From Nocardia jejuensis NBRC 103114 (lineage in GTDB: Bacteria; Actinomycetota; Actinomycetes; Mycobacteriales; Mycobacteriaceae): a stretch of 64,000 nucleotides of DNA. Below are positions 1 through 8,742 of the stretch, in pieces (the stretch's first letter is position 1; each line of letters starts with the position of its first letter). The translations under genes and the position numbers were made by a program. The stretch lies in the NCBI RefSeq assembly GCF_001613145.1, contig NZ_BDBU01000005.1, positions 62,001 through 126,000 on the forward strand, in the 5' to 3' direction. Below the pieces are notes generated by a model that was not told where the DNA came from, did not search any database, and was given only the letters and a program-made list of their open reading frames with translations.

Positions 1-390
1 CGTCGGCGACGAAGCGCCCACCGCCGCATCCCTCGACATGCACCCGAGGATTTCCCCACGGGCGTTCCATGGTCGCGAAGTCGCCGAGCCGCCACGCTTC
101 GTACTGGCCTGCGTCGTAGGTGGTGACACGGACCGTGACGTTAGGCAGCTGCGAGAGTTCGACCACCGTGCGCAATTGCTCGACCATAACCGCACCGTCG
201 CCGACGCGTAGGTGCAGCGACGATTCCGGCTGAATGACATCGAGGGTCATGTCCCCGTTGCGGACTCGTTTCTGTCGGTGCATCCGCTGATTGACCGCGC
301 TTTGCAGATATGTGTCGGATACCCCGGAGATACCCACCCGGCTGACGAGGTGCTCCACGTATCGGGCCGCATCCCCCAACCCGGAAACGA
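1..390 (-). pseudogene. 5'-truncated DUF5753 (Scr1-family HTH regulator) fragment
   Basis: The minus strand reads continuously off the left edge of the window with the signature of DUF5753, the C-terminal domain of actinobacterial XRE-family regulators: an arginine-rich RMHRQKRV segment, a MVEQLRTVVELSQLPNVTV segment, then AGQYEAWRLGDFATMER and a VHVEG strand. What is missing is the N-terminal helix-turn-helix and the first part of the domain. Upstream of the recognisable part there is only a hairpin and the tRNA-Ala gene, and I find no convincing start codon with a ribosome site. The rest of the gene lies outside the window. A remnant left beside a tRNA is the simplest reading; a short GTG-started protein is possible. 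Confidence 0.6.
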
Positions 391-430
391 CATTGGGGCT
401 GGTACCGCTTCCGCGGTACCAGCCCCAATG
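391..430 (-). terminator. 18-bp perfect hairpin downstream of tRNA-Ala
   Basis: Two perfectly complementary 18-nt arms (391-408 and 413-430) enclose a TTCC loop. It lies 28 nt downstream of the 3' end of the minus-strand tRNA-Ala, which suits a transcription terminator, although no T-run follows on the minus strand. It is also the point where the DUF5753 fragment begins. Confidence 0.55.
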
Positions 431-458
431 GAGTCGGTTCGTGCAATGACACGATCGG

Positions 459-531
459 TGGAGCTAAGGGGATTCGAACCCCTGACCCCCTCACTGCCAG
501 TGAGGTGCGCTACCAGCTGCGCCATAGCCCC
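459..531 (-). tRNA. tRNA-Ala (anticodon GGC)
   Basis: The minus strand folds as a complete cloverleaf: acceptor arm GGGGCTA paired with TAGCTCC (one G-T wobble), anticodon arm CCTCA/TGAGG with loop CTGGCAG giving anticodon GGC, and T-arm with GGTTCGAATCC. The discriminator base is A and the CCA end is not encoded. It is followed downstream by a strong hairpin. Confidence 0.95.
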
Positions 532-649
532 GTGCTTGTTTTCGCTTGCGGGGTGTGCCCCGCTTGCTTGAACGAAGTTACACGACTGCGTTCTAACAAA
601 CCAAATCGCCTGGATGGAGGCTGGCGTCCGCGATCTTCGGGGCGTAGTG

Positions 650-665
650 TCGAACGTATGTTCGA
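650..665 (+). promoter_or_regulatory. SOS box (LexA site) overlapping the DUF222/HNH start codon
   Basis: The sequence TCGAAC-GTAT-GTTCGA is a perfect 6-4-6 palindrome and matches the mycobacterial/actinobacterial LexA consensus TCGAAC-N4-GTTCGA. The ATG at 658 lies inside the box, so its right half encodes Met-Phe-Asp. LexA bound here would cover the translation start and presumably the transcription start of a leaderless message. Confidence 0.85.
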
Positions 666-2682
666 CAGGCGAGAGGTGGAGGCGATGGGCGAAGAAGAGC
701 TGGTCGACGCGCTGCGGCGGGCACATGGCGCGGCGGCGTTCGCGCAGGCGGCGGAGGTCACCGCGATCCGGGAGCTGTATCGCCGGCATCGCGCCGCGAA
801 CGCCGCGCCCGGGGTCGGCGGGGTGCGCGCCGGAGAGTTCGCCGCGGCGGAGATCTCGGTGGCCGTGCATGTCTCGGAGGGCGTTGCCGCCGCCCTCATA
901 GATATCGGCCTCGCGCTCGACTCGCTACCCCGGACCAAGCTGGCCTTCGCGGCGGGACGGATCGATCTGTCTCGCGTTCAGGTCATCGCCGACAGCATGC
1001 GCGGTCTCACCCGGGAGCTACGAGAAGCGCTGGAGCCCCGGCTCATCGACGCCGCGCAGCGCTCGGATCCGGCGCGGCTGCGTCAGACCGCGCAGCGCTG
1101 GGTGACGCGGCTGGATCCGCACGGCGAACAGCGTCGTCGCGAGGAACGCGAAACCGATCGCGATGTCCGCATTCGCGCCGTGCAGGACGGCATGGCGGTC
1201 TTCGACGGACTGCTGCCCGCCGCCGGTGCCCAGACCCTTGCCATGCGCCTGCGCGAAATGAGCCTGCAGGTCTGCGACGACGACCCGCGCACCATGCCTC
1301 AGCGTCGCGCGGACGCCCTCATCGCCCTCGCCGACGGGTCCGCCCGCCTGCACTGCGGGTGCTCGCACGGTCCCGCCTGCCCCAAAGCCGATGTACCCGC
1401 CACTCCGCGCCGCCCGCTCATTCAGGTGGGCGTCTCCGCCGAAACCCTCCTCGGCCTGCGCGATGACCCGGCCTACCTCTCCGGGTACGGGCCGATCGAC
1501 GCCGCGCTCGCCCGGACTATCGCCGAACATGCTCGGTTCCAAGTGATTCCGGAGTACTTCGCCGCGAGTGATGCTCCGGCCTCGGAGGCCCCTCGGCCGG
1601 AAAGCGTCCATCCGGAGGAACTCGGCACCCCCGGTAAGACGTCTATTTCGACCTCGCCCGGAGCTCCGGACCCCGAGATCCCGGATTCGACGAAACCGGA
1701 TACACCGGACGCCGCAGCGACAACTCCCGCCTCCCGGGATCGCGGCCCCACGACTCCCGACTCGCGGACCACGCGTTCCAGCGTGACTCGGCATCGCGGC
1801 GCTGGGACCCGTCAGAAGCGCACCTCCGGCGCATCCGGCAGTAGCTCTGGGACAGCCTGCCCCGCCCCCGAGGTGCAGCCGCCCGCCGGCGCTCCGAGGC
1901 CAGGCTTCTCCTCCAGCGCCACAGGTTCCGGAGCACCGGGCGCCGCGCCCTGGGAACGATCGATCGCACGAGCAGCGAACCAGCGGGTGCCGGGCCCCGG
2001 CACATCGGATCCGGCCAGCGCCGGAGCGACGTTCTCCGAATATTCGAATTCGGTTGTGGTGGAGTCTGTCTCAACTCCCGCGGGAGCGGATTTCGTCGGT
2101 GTGGTGCCGACCGTCGTTCCCGAGGACGCCGAACTCGTGCGGGGCATCGCGGTGCGGCCGTTCACCGCGGCGCCGGCGCGCGAGGTGCGTGCCATCGACG
2201 GAATGTGCCGCTTCCCGGGATGCACCGTCCCCGCGTCCGAAACCGTTGTCGCCCACTTCGACCCCTCCGAAACCAGCCGTGCGAACCCCGCTACGCCGGG
2301 TCCCCGCGCCGCGCTCTGCAGCCATCACCACCGCCTGAAGACACTGGCGGACAATGGAAAACACCCGTGGCGGGTATACCTGGCCCAAGCCGACCGCATG
2401 CGCTGGGTGGACCCCACGGGCGAACCTCATGAGACCCGCCCCGAGGGCGCGCGATACCTCTTCCCCCACACCGATATCGACGCCCCCGCCCGCCCGCGCC
2501 TCTCCCAGAACAGGCCGTTGCGCCCCGTTCCCACCGGGGCCGACCCGGGCCCGCTGTCCCGCGCGTACCCCGCAGACCTCGCCTACCCGGTCGACAGCCA
2601 CATCCTCATCCACCCCCAGCTCTCGCACTCCACCCCGGACAACGACATCCCCGAATCCCCCGTGCGAGCCGCAACCCGCTGA
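658..2682 (+). CDS. DUF222/HNH endonuclease domain protein (13E12 repeat family)
   Basis: Predicted 674-residue protein of the DUF222 family with a C-terminal HNH nuclease module (about residues 511-560), seen as CRFPGCTVPAS...CSHHHRLKT. The usual DxDH of the HNH core reads VVAHFDP, so one Asp-His pairing is altered. Between about residues 300 and 465 there is a long Pro/Ser/Thr/Gly-rich, probably disordered insert. I start it at ATG 658, inside the SOS box, because family members commonly begin Met-Phe. An alternative ATG at 685 has a purine-rich GAGGTGGAGG just upstream and would lose nine residues. The family is SOS-controlled in mycobacteria; its biochemical role is not settled. It ends at a hairpin at 2701-2725. 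Confidence 0.85.
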   Translation: MFDRREVEAMGEEELVDALRRAHGAAAFAQAAEVTAIRELYRRHRAANAAPGVGGVRAGEFAAAEISVAVHVSEGVAAALIDIGLALDSLPRTKLAFAAGRIDLSRVQVIADSMRGLTRELREALEPRLIDAAQRSDPARLRQTAQRWVTRLDPHGEQRRREERETDRDVRIRAVQDGMAVFDGLLPAAGAQTLAMRLREMSLQVCDDDPRTMPQRRADALIALADGSARLHCGCSHGPACPKADVPATPRRPLIQVGVSAETLLGLRDDPAYLSGYGPIDAALARTIAEHARFQVIPEYFAASDAPASEAPRPESVHPEELGTPGKTSISTSPGAPDPEIPDSTKPDTPDAAATTPASRDRGPTTPDSRTTRSSVTRHRGAGTRQKRTSGASGSSSGTACPAPEVQPPAGAPRPGFSSSATGSGAPGAAPWERSIARAANQRVPGPGTSDPASAGATFSEYSNSVVVESVSTPAGADFVGVVPTVVPEDAELVRGIAVRPFTAAPAREVRAIDGMCRFPGCTVPASETVVAHFDPSETSRANPATPGPRAALCSHHHRLKTLADNGKHPWRVYLAQADRMRWVDPTGEPHETRPEGARYLFPHTDIDAPARPRLSQNRPLRPVPTGADPGPLSRAYPADLAYPVDSHILIHPQLSHSTPDNDIPESPVRAATR

Positions 2683-2700
2683 TCCCCACCCCCTATCCAA

Positions 2701-2725
2701 GGAGCCGTACGTCCAGTACGGCTCC
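2701..2725 (+). terminator. hairpin after DUF222/HNH gene
   Basis: GGAGCCGTA and TACGGCTCC (9 bp, perfect) flank a 7-nt loop, 18 nt after the stop codon. No T-run follows, as is common in high-GC actinobacteria. The rest of 2683-3122 shows no believable gene. Confidence 0.55.
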
Positions 2726-3122
2726 TCGCCAGGGGTGCGGCTCACTACCGGAGCCCCCGACGGGCCGCACCCCGCCCACACTCCCAGCACAATCCGCCGT
2801 ATCGGTGAATCGGCGGCCGAACTCGACACGGCGACATTCAGGCGGCCGCACCTCGATCAGAGGCAATCCACCGTTTCCCGCCGACGATGTCCGCTGAAGC
2901 CTGATGTGCCGCATTGTGTTCGTCTCCGACGAATCGTCATCGACAGTGCAGGGCGGTGAAGTCGGACTCCACTGCTACAGGGTCAGCACACAGCAATCCA
3001 GCCGCGCAACCGAGAGAAGGATGATGGCCGTCCTGGGCGCCCCCGCTCGTCCTGGGCTTCGACCTCACCGACGCCGTGCATCCTCTGCCGCAGGCGGAGT
3101 CCTTCCCTCGTCAGGCCCGCGA

Positions 3123-3884
3123 TCAGCAGTCGTTCGCGGTGAAGCCGATCGGGAGCAGATCACCCTTGCCGCCGGACGCGGCACGGGCGAGCAGAGCGAG
3201 AGTGTCGGCGCCGAAGGGGGTGCTGTATTCCACATCCGGGGCGCACCCGCCCTGTTCGGGACCGCCGATGACGCCGACGAGCCGGCCGTCCTGGACCCAC
3301 GGGCCGCCGCTGGTTCCGTCACCGAAACCGTTGCAGTGGATGGCGGAACCGTCGGGGATGGTCTCCAGGGGCGCGGTGCAGGTGAGGGGCCGGCCGCGGG
3401 TTCCGATCGGGTAGCCGCTGACGGTGACGGGCTCACCGGCGCGCGGGAGGCCGAGCGGGATGCCGGGGACCACGTCCTCGATCTTCTTGCCGTCGCGCGG
3501 GGCGATGCGAAGCAAGGCCAGGTCGTGGCGGGGATCGAAGGACTTCTGCCAGGACGGGTCGATGTACATCTCGGTCACCGTCCAGACACCCTTCGGCAGT
3601 TCGTCATCGTGCAGCAGCGGCGCGAATTCGATGAAGGCGCCGGGACCGAGGACGCAGTGCGCCGCGGTCGCCAGCAGGTCACGCGAGGGTGAGTCGACGA
3701 CGCTCGCCGAGCAGAAGTGCGGTCCGCCGAGTCGGGGAAGCAGACCGAACGCACTGGGGTAGAAAAGCGCACCGGCGGACGGCACCGTCTCGACCTGCTG
3801 TGCCGTCGGCACGTCCGCGTACGCCGCCTGGGGCGCCACGAAACCGAGAAGAACACCGAATACCAGAGCCGCAGTCCGTCGCAC
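3123..3884 (-). CDS. secreted trypsin-like serine protease (S1 family)
   Basis: Predicted 253-residue exported protease. It opens with a GTG start and a signal peptide (MRRTAALVFGVLLGF...AYA, cleavage after about residue 23). The chymotrypsin-fold triad is visible: His in ATAAHC, Asp in RHDLALL, Ser in GTSGGP, with oxyanion-loop glycines intact. Cysteines in FCSAS/AAHC and near the C-terminus suggest disulfides. It is monocistronic, transcribed towards the empty stretch that separates it from the DUF222 gene. Substrate unknown; it could be a housekeeping secreted protease or a virulence-type one. Confidence 0.88.
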   Translation of the reverse strand: MRRTAALVFGVLLGFVAPQAAYADVPTAQQVETVPSAGALFYPSAFGLLPRLGGPHFCSASVVDSPSRDLLATAAHCVLGPGAFIEFAPLLHDDELPKGVWTVTEMYIDPSWQKSFDPRHDLALLRIAPRDGKKIEDVVPGIPLGLPRAGEPVTVSGYPIGTRGRPLTCTAPLETIPDGSAIHCNGFGDGTSGGPWVQDGRLVGVIGGPEQGGCAPDVEYSTPFGADTLALLARAASGGKGDLLPIGFTANDC

Positions 3885-4010
3885 CTGTCGGACCGTAGCG
3901 AAAAGTGCGGGAATCGTGAAGCTTTCGCGGTATTTGTCTCCGGGGGTGTCGCGAGGACGGGGATCGCGGTACGGAACCGGTGAATTCGCTGTACCGCAGC
4001 GCGATAACGG

Positions 4011-4955
4011 TCAGCTCCGCACGCCGGAGTCCGGCGGCCCCTCCGGAACCGAGCGGGCATCCCGAGTGTCGATGGCCGCCTGGACGAAAGCCCCTATCCC
4101 CTGCGTGAATCCGGTAGTCAGCCAGCCGAGCCCGAATTCCAGTGGCGGAGCGTCGGGAACCGGAACATAGCTGATATCGGAGCGCAGATAGAACTTCGGA
4201 GCTTGTTCGGTGGTCAGGTAGACGCCCCTGCCCGCACCGACGAGCGCCAGGATTTCCTGGAAGGTCGAGCCGACGGGTCCGAGCGCGACGGGCCTGCCGG
4301 ACGGGGTTTTCTTGGGGTGGTGATAGTCGTCGAATTCGACCGGAAGCTCCGGAGGGTTCTGAATCATCGTGACCTCGGCCAGATCCTCGAGCGAGAGCCA
4401 GGAGCGGTTCGCGAAAGGGTGCGTGGCGGGGACGGCCAGCATTTTCGCCTCGCCGTACAGGGCCGGGCTGATGGTCAGGTCGGGTTCGAGCATCGGAAAG
4501 CAGCACATTTGCAGGTCGATATCGCCGTCGCGAAGCCGGAACGCGCCGTCGCTGAGTTGCAGTTCCCGGATCCGGACGGTGCAGTCGGGGTAGCGCGCGT
4601 GGAATATCTCGCTGACCCGAAGCGTGAATTGTCCACCGGCGGAACCGAAATAGCCGACCCGCAGGGTGCCGTGGATTCCACGCCCGGCGTCTTTCGCGTT
4701 ACGCACACTCTGCTGAACCTGGTCGTAGGCTGGGCGAAGTTCGGCGCGCAATTGCGAACCGACCGCGGTCAGCGCGACCCGGCGGCTCGTTCGCTCGAAG
4801 AGCGGGACGCCCACCCGGCGCTCGATTTTCTTGATGGTCTTGCTGATGTGCGCGGTGGACACGCGCAGTCGATCCGCGGTGCGGCCGAAATGCAGTTCTT
4901 CGGCGAGGGTCAGGAACGCCTCGATCTCGTATCGCTCCACATCCGCCTTCATCAT
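4011..4955 (-). CDS. LysR-family transcriptional regulator
   Basis: 314-residue LysR-type regulator. The N-terminal winged HTH is clear ([21 protein letters not shown]...[26 protein letters not shown], about residues 6-60), followed by the periplasmic-binding-like effector domain. I chose ATG 4955 (a second ATG follows at 4952) because longer versions run into the divergent gene. It is divergent from the hydrolase-NmrA gene at 5065 with about 110 bp between them, the classic layout for a LysR gene controlling its neighbour. No certain T-N11-A box could be singled out by eye. Confidence 0.88.
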   Translation of the reverse strand: MMKADVERYEIEAFLTLAEELHFGRTADRLRVSTAHISKTIKKIERRVGVPLFERTSRRVALTAVGSQLRAELRPAYDQVQQSVRNAKDAGRGIHGTLRVGYFGSAGGQFTLRVSEIFHARYPDCTVRIRELQLSDGAFRLRDGDIDLQMCCFPMLEPDLTISPALYGEAKMLAVPATHPFANRSWLSLEDLAEVTMIQNPPELPVEFDDYHHPKKTPSGRPVALGPVGSTFQEILALVGAGRGVYLTTEQAPKFYLRSDISYVPVPDAPPLEFGLGWLTTGFTQGIGAFVQAAIDTRDARSVPEGPPDSGVRS

Positions 4956-5064
4956 CGTCAACCACCGGTTAACGAAGCGTGGGTGATTCGTCGTTGATCT
5001 TGCCCGGCGGACGGCTGAGCATAGTCGGCGCAGGTGAACGCGTATCGGAAAGGTCGGGGACGTC

Positions 5065-6534
5065 ATGGCGGTTGTCAATGTTCCGCACGTCAGGCACAGG
5101 TTCGCGGAGGTGGACGGTGTGCGGGTGTTCTATCGGGAGACGGGGCCCGCGCATGCTCCGGTGCTGCTTCTGCTGCACGGATTCCCCTCGGCGTCGCACC
5201 AATTCCGGCGGTTGATGGACGCGCTGGGCGGGCGGTATCGCATGATCGCACCCGACTACCCGGGCTTCGGGCACACCGAGGCGCCGGAGGGATTCGTCTA
5301 TTCCTTCGACCGCCTCGCCGACATCGTCGAAGGCTTCGTGGAATCGCTCGAGTTGAACGGTTTCGTGCTGTACGCCTTCGATTTCGGGGGGCCCGTGGGC
5401 TTTCGGCTCGCGACCCGGCATCCGGAATGGATCGCCGGGCTGATCATCCAGAACGCCAACGCCTATGACGACGGCATGTCCGAGATGGCGCGCGGCATGG
5501 CGGCCAATATGCCGGGAGTCGCCGGCGCAGCGGAGAACGTGCGGCAGATCCTCGAATTGCCGGTCACCCGAAGCCAATACGAGGGCGGCACCTCCGATCC
5601 CGAACTCATCGCCCCGGACGGGTGGACGCTGGATCAGCATTTCCTGGATGCGTTGGGCCGCAAGGACGCTCAGGTCGAGCTGGCGCTGAACTATCACAGC
5701 AACGTGGAGCTCTATCCGGTCTGGCAGCAGTGGTTGCGCGATCATCGGCCGCCCACGCTCGTTCTCTGGGGACGCAATGACGCGTTCTTCCCGGAACCCG
5801 GCGCGCACGCCTACCGCCGCGACCTCCCGGACGCGAGGGTTCACCTCTTCGACACCGGGCACTTCGCGCTCGAGGAAAATCTGCCCGAAATCGCCCCGCT
5901 CATAGCGGATTTCGTCGATTCACTGCCGCAGGAGAAGACCATGAAAATCGCCGTCATCGGTGCGCGCGGGAACCTCGGCAGTGTCGTCGCCCGCGCGGCG
6001 CTGGCCCGTGGATTCGAGGTCACCGCGTTGGATCGCGGCACCGTGGACGTCACCGATCCGGCCTCGGTGAAGGATGCCGTCGCCGGACACGATGCCGTGG
6101 TCGTGGCCATCAAGGGCGCGGATCGGCTGGTGCCCCGGGGCGCGGCCGCTCTGCTCGACGCGCTTCCGCTCGCCGGGGTGGATCGACTGGTCTTCCTCGG
6201 CGGCGGTGGCAGCCTGCAATACGCTCCCGGACAGCGCTTCGTGGACTCCCCCGACTTCCCGGACCAGTATCTGGAGACCGCGCGCGATCAGTCCGAGGCG
6301 CTGGAGATCTTCCGCGCCTCCGATGCCCCGGTGCGGTGGTCGTATGTGAGCCCGCCCCCGGTGCACCTGGTCCCGGGCGAGGCGACGGGAAGCTATCGGG
6401 CCGAGGCTCGCGACACCCCGATCACCGACGGCGACGGCGAAAGTCGGATCAGCGTAGGCGATTACGCGCACGCCATCGTGGACGCACTGGAGCGCGGGTC
6501 CTTCATCCGCGAACGGTTCACCGTCGCGTACTGA
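5065..6534 (+). CDS. fused alpha/beta hydrolase - NmrA-like NAD(P)-binding protein
   Basis: One uninterrupted 489-residue frame holds two enzymes. Residues 1-290 are an alpha/beta hydrolase of the epoxide hydrolase/haloalkane dehalogenase type: LLLLHGFPSASHQF oxyanion loop, nucleophile Asp106 in AFDFGGP, acid in LWGRND, His in TGHFALEE. Residues 293-489 are a Rossmann protein starting MKIAVIGARGNLG (GxxGxxG), resembling NmrA/SDR-like NAD(P)-binding oxidoreductases. The junction DSLPQEKTM contains an internal ATG at 5941 preceded by an AGGAGAAG ribosome site, so a free NmrA-like product may also be made. The fused enzymes suggest consecutive hydrolysis and redox steps. Probably controlled by the divergent LysR gene. 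Confidence 0.8.
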   Translation: MAVVNVPHVRHRFAEVDGVRVFYRETGPAHAPVLLLLHGFPSASHQFRRLMDALGGRYRMIAPDYPGFGHTEAPEGFVYSFDRLADIVEGFVESLELNGFVLYAFDFGGPVGFRLATRHPEWIAGLIIQNANAYDDGMSEMARGMAANMPGVAGAAENVRQILELPVTRSQYEGGTSDPELIAPDGWTLDQHFLDALGRKDAQVELALNYHSNVELYPVWQQWLRDHRPPTLVLWGRNDAFFPEPGAHAYRRDLPDARVHLFDTGHFALEENLPEIAPLIADFVDSLPQEKTMKIAVIGARGNLGSVVARAALARGFEVTALDRGTVDVTDPASVKDAVAGHDAVVVAIKGADRLVPRGAAALLDALPLAGVDRLVFLGGGGSLQYAPGQRFVDSPDFPDQYLETARDQSEALEIFRASDAPVRWSYVSPPPVHLVPGEATGSYRAEARDTPITDGDGESRISVGDYAHAIVDALERGSFIRERFTVAY

Positions 6535-6715
6535 GCCGGAACGATCACCGCCGGCGGGCGCGCCTCCTTGCGGTTCGTAAGGCAATGTGGTTGAGTCGCA
6601 AGGACTTCAAGCAGGTGCTCCCGGAGAATTACGTCGCGAATGGGAGCCCGCATCTCGGGTCGGCGGGGTGGTGAAGGGGCGGCAGTTCAATTGCGCACCC
6701 TATGGAGGTTTCCTC

Positions 6716-7564
6716 ATGCACTTCGGCATCGGTCTGCCGATTTCCACTCCCACTACACTGCTCGACTGGGCTCGGCGCGCTGAAGCGGGCCCGTTCGACA
6801 CACTCGGACTACTCGATCGTCTCGTCTACGACAATCCTGAGCCACTGATCGCGCTCGCCATGATCGCCGGAGCCACCAACCGGGTCCGGCTACAGACAGA
6901 GGTGTTGATCGCACCCCTGCGGGATCCGGCGCTGCTGGCCAAACAGGCCGCGACGTTCGATGTCATGTCGGGCGGGCGGCTGGCACTCGGACTCGGGGTC
7001 GGTGGGCGCGAGGACGATCACATCGCCTCCGGCACCGATCTGCGCACCCGGGGCAAGCGCCTGGACGAACAACTGGAGATCATGCGACGGCTGTGGGCGG
7101 GAAAGCCCTTCAACGAGGAATGCGGGCCCATCGGTCCTGCACCCCGGCACGCCGAGGGTCCGGAAATCCTGTTCGGCGGTTTCCAGCCCGCCGCCATCGA
7201 CCGCGTCGGACGCTGGGGTGGCGGGTTCCTCGCCGCCGCCGCGCCGTCGTGGGCGGGCAAACTCTTCGATACCGCCCGGGCTTCCTGGACTGCCCACGGC
7301 CGCAGCGGTTCTCCGCGCATCGTCGCCCAGGTCAATGTCGTCCTCGGCGACCAGGATCTGATCGACGACGCCCGCGCGTCCATCGGCGCCTACTACGAAT
7401 TCTCCGGTCGCGCCGACTACATGGTCGACGGGATGCTCACCGACAAAGACCAAATCCGCACCACCATCACACAATTCGATGATCTGGGCGCGGACGAGAT
7501 CATCTTCTACTGCTACGGCCGCGACGCCGACCAGGTGGACCGACTGGCCGACACGATCGGCTGA
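6716..7564 (+). CDS. LLM-class (luciferase-like) flavin/F420-dependent oxidoreductase
   Basis: 282-residue TIM-barrel oxidoreductase of the bacterial-luciferase superfamily. Typical segments are FGIGLPIS at the N-terminus, the LQTEVLIAPLRDPALLAKQAATFDVMSGGR block that contacts the cofactor, LGLGVGGR, and RLDEQLEIMRRLW. Start ATG 6716 is set by a GGAGG at 6704-6708. Actinobacterial members use either FMN or F420; the sequence alone does not decide. It follows the hydrolase fusion by 180 bp on the same strand and may share its pathway, but an own promoter is likely. Confidence 0.88.
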   Translation: MHFGIGLPISTPTTLLDWARRAEAGPFDTLGLLDRLVYDNPEPLIALAMIAGATNRVRLQTEVLIAPLRDPALLAKQAATFDVMSGGRLALGLGVGGREDDHIASGTDLRTRGKRLDEQLEIMRRLWAGKPFNEECGPIGPAPRHAEGPEILFGGFQPAAIDRVGRWGGGFLAAAAPSWAGKLFDTARASWTAHGRSGSPRIVAQVNVVLGDQDLIDDARASIGAYYEFSGRADYMVDGMLTDKDQIRTTITQFDDLGADEIIFYCYGRDADQVDRLADTIG

Positions 7565-7722
7565 GAATATCCGTGCCTACCGATGCGGATGATGCGCTGG
7601 GGCGAGCCGGGGATTACACGACTCGCCTCAGACGGCCCGCTTTCGATTGAGCGGAAGCGGGCGGTCGGCGTCTTCGGTGTGGTTGCGGGCGAAAGGGATC
7701 GTCCGCAACCCTCGGACCGACG

Positions 7723-8088
7723 TCAGGACATCGCTGCGCAGCTGGCGATTTCGGCGAAGCCGTTGACGATTTGTTCGTCCTTCACCACTCCGTCGACGGT
7801 GATGCGGCAGGAGAGCGCACCGGATCCGGTGTTCTGAACGTTCATGTTCCATACGGGGATCGAATAGGTCGAGGTGATCGACTTCGACCAGGGGAGTGCG
7901 ACTTTGGTGTCCTGCTGGACATCGACGTCCGCACCCACGTAGGTGACGGCATCGGTCGTGGCGGCGGGGCCGCCCCACACCTCGTAGAGAACCTGGTGCG
8001 ATTCGTCCGCCCCCGAGATCCCGGCGCCGACGCTCAGGAGCGCGGCCCCTGCGAACGCCACGGTCGCGATCTGCCGAATCAATGTCAT
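7723..8088 (-). CDS. MmpS-like exported protein
   Basis: 121-residue exported protein. After an N-terminal hydrophobic signal (MTLIRQIATVAFAGAALLSVGAG) comes a beta-rich domain with YEVWGG...ADVTY-like spacing, ALPWSKSI, and a C-terminal SCRITVDG...ASC with two cysteines. These are features of the MmpS family of mycobacteria, where MmpS partners an RND-type MmpL exporter. No MmpL gene is in this window, so it is an orphan here. Start ATG 8088 is preceded by AAGGACA. It may be soluble after signal cleavage rather than membrane-anchored. Confidence 0.75.
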   Translation of the reverse strand: MTLIRQIATVAFAGAALLSVGAGISGADESHQVLYEVWGGPAATTDAVTYVGADVDVQQDTKVALPWSKSITSTYSIPVWNMNVQNTGSGALSCRITVDGVVKDEQIVNGFAEIASCAAMS

Positions 8089-8348
8089 CGAATGTCCTTG
8101 TCTCACACAGGCGAGCGAATTTCCCCCGCCGAATTCGGACATTAACCGAGTACACCGACAGGCGTGAAATCCACACCCCAGGTGCGAATCGGCGCATTGC
8201 GTGGCGTCATCGCGATGGGTAGCGTGTCCGTTCGGGCGGGGGATCGCCGGGAATCATCGAGTCCGTCGGTGGCGCGTCCCGAAATCATTGTGAGCTCGGA
8301 ACTCATTGCGCTCCTTGGCTATTCACCCACCTTATGCTGCGACCATCT

Positions 8349-8370
8349 CCGCGCGCCGATCGGCGCGCGG
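8349..8370 (+). promoter_or_regulatory. 22-bp perfect palindrome upstream of small secreted peptide gene
   Basis: An uninterrupted 22-bp palindrome (arms CCGCGCGCCGA and TCGGCGCGCGG) lies 46 bp before the GTG start at 8417. It could be an operator or a structured leader. Apart from this, the 8089-8416 interval shows no gene. Confidence 0.4.
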
Positions 8371-8416
8371 TGCTGTCGGCAGTACCCCGGCTCGAGATCG
8401 ATCAGGAGTGTATCCA

Positions 8417-8626
8417 GTGGCTTTGTCCCGCACCGTTCGTACCGTGACGACCAGCGTCGTCCTCATGTCCGCCGTGATGGCGACCGCGGCCGCCCCCGCG
8501 ACCGCCGAAGCGCCCGCCGCACCGGTGGCGAGCACGCCGGACTCCGGCTCGGCATCGGGCAGCGCGAGCGCCGTGCAGACCCTGTTGGATGCCCTCACGT
8601 GCCCGTTCGTCAAGATCCACTGCTGA
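8417..8626 (+). CDS. small secreted peptide precursor, Cys-bracketed C-terminus
   Basis: 69-residue product from GTG 8417, with AGGAG at 8404-8408 as ribosome site. It has a signal peptide (TTSVVLMSAVMATAAAPATAEA), an Ala/Ser/Pro-rich spacer, then a hydrophobic stretch ending in CPFVKIHC at the very C-terminus. Two cysteines six residues apart at the end could form a disulfide ring. No family recognised. The short secreted tail could be structural, a signal, or a host-interacting peptide; nothing nearby identifies a processing enzyme, although a DsbA-like protein is encoded next door on the other strand. Confidence 0.6.
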   Translation: MALSRTVRTVTTSVVLMSAVMATAAAPATAEAPAAPVASTPDSGSASGSASAVQTLLDALTCPFVKIHC

Positions 8627-8742
8627 ACCGAACCGCGCCGCGCCGGACCACCCGCACCGACAGCTCTGGCACCCAGCCCGATCCGGTGAGACGGGGCGGA
8701 GTGCCAGAGGTGTTGTGGTCGAGGCGATTTCGCTGACCAGGG

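Noticed and set aside
2683..3122. Search for a gene between the DUF222 and protease genes
   Set aside because: Only short frames without start signals; nothing beyond the hairpin is supported.
5034..5468. Alternative frame overlapping the hydrolase start
   Set aside because: Shadow of the alpha/beta hydrolase; the catalytic motifs are only in the 5065 frame.
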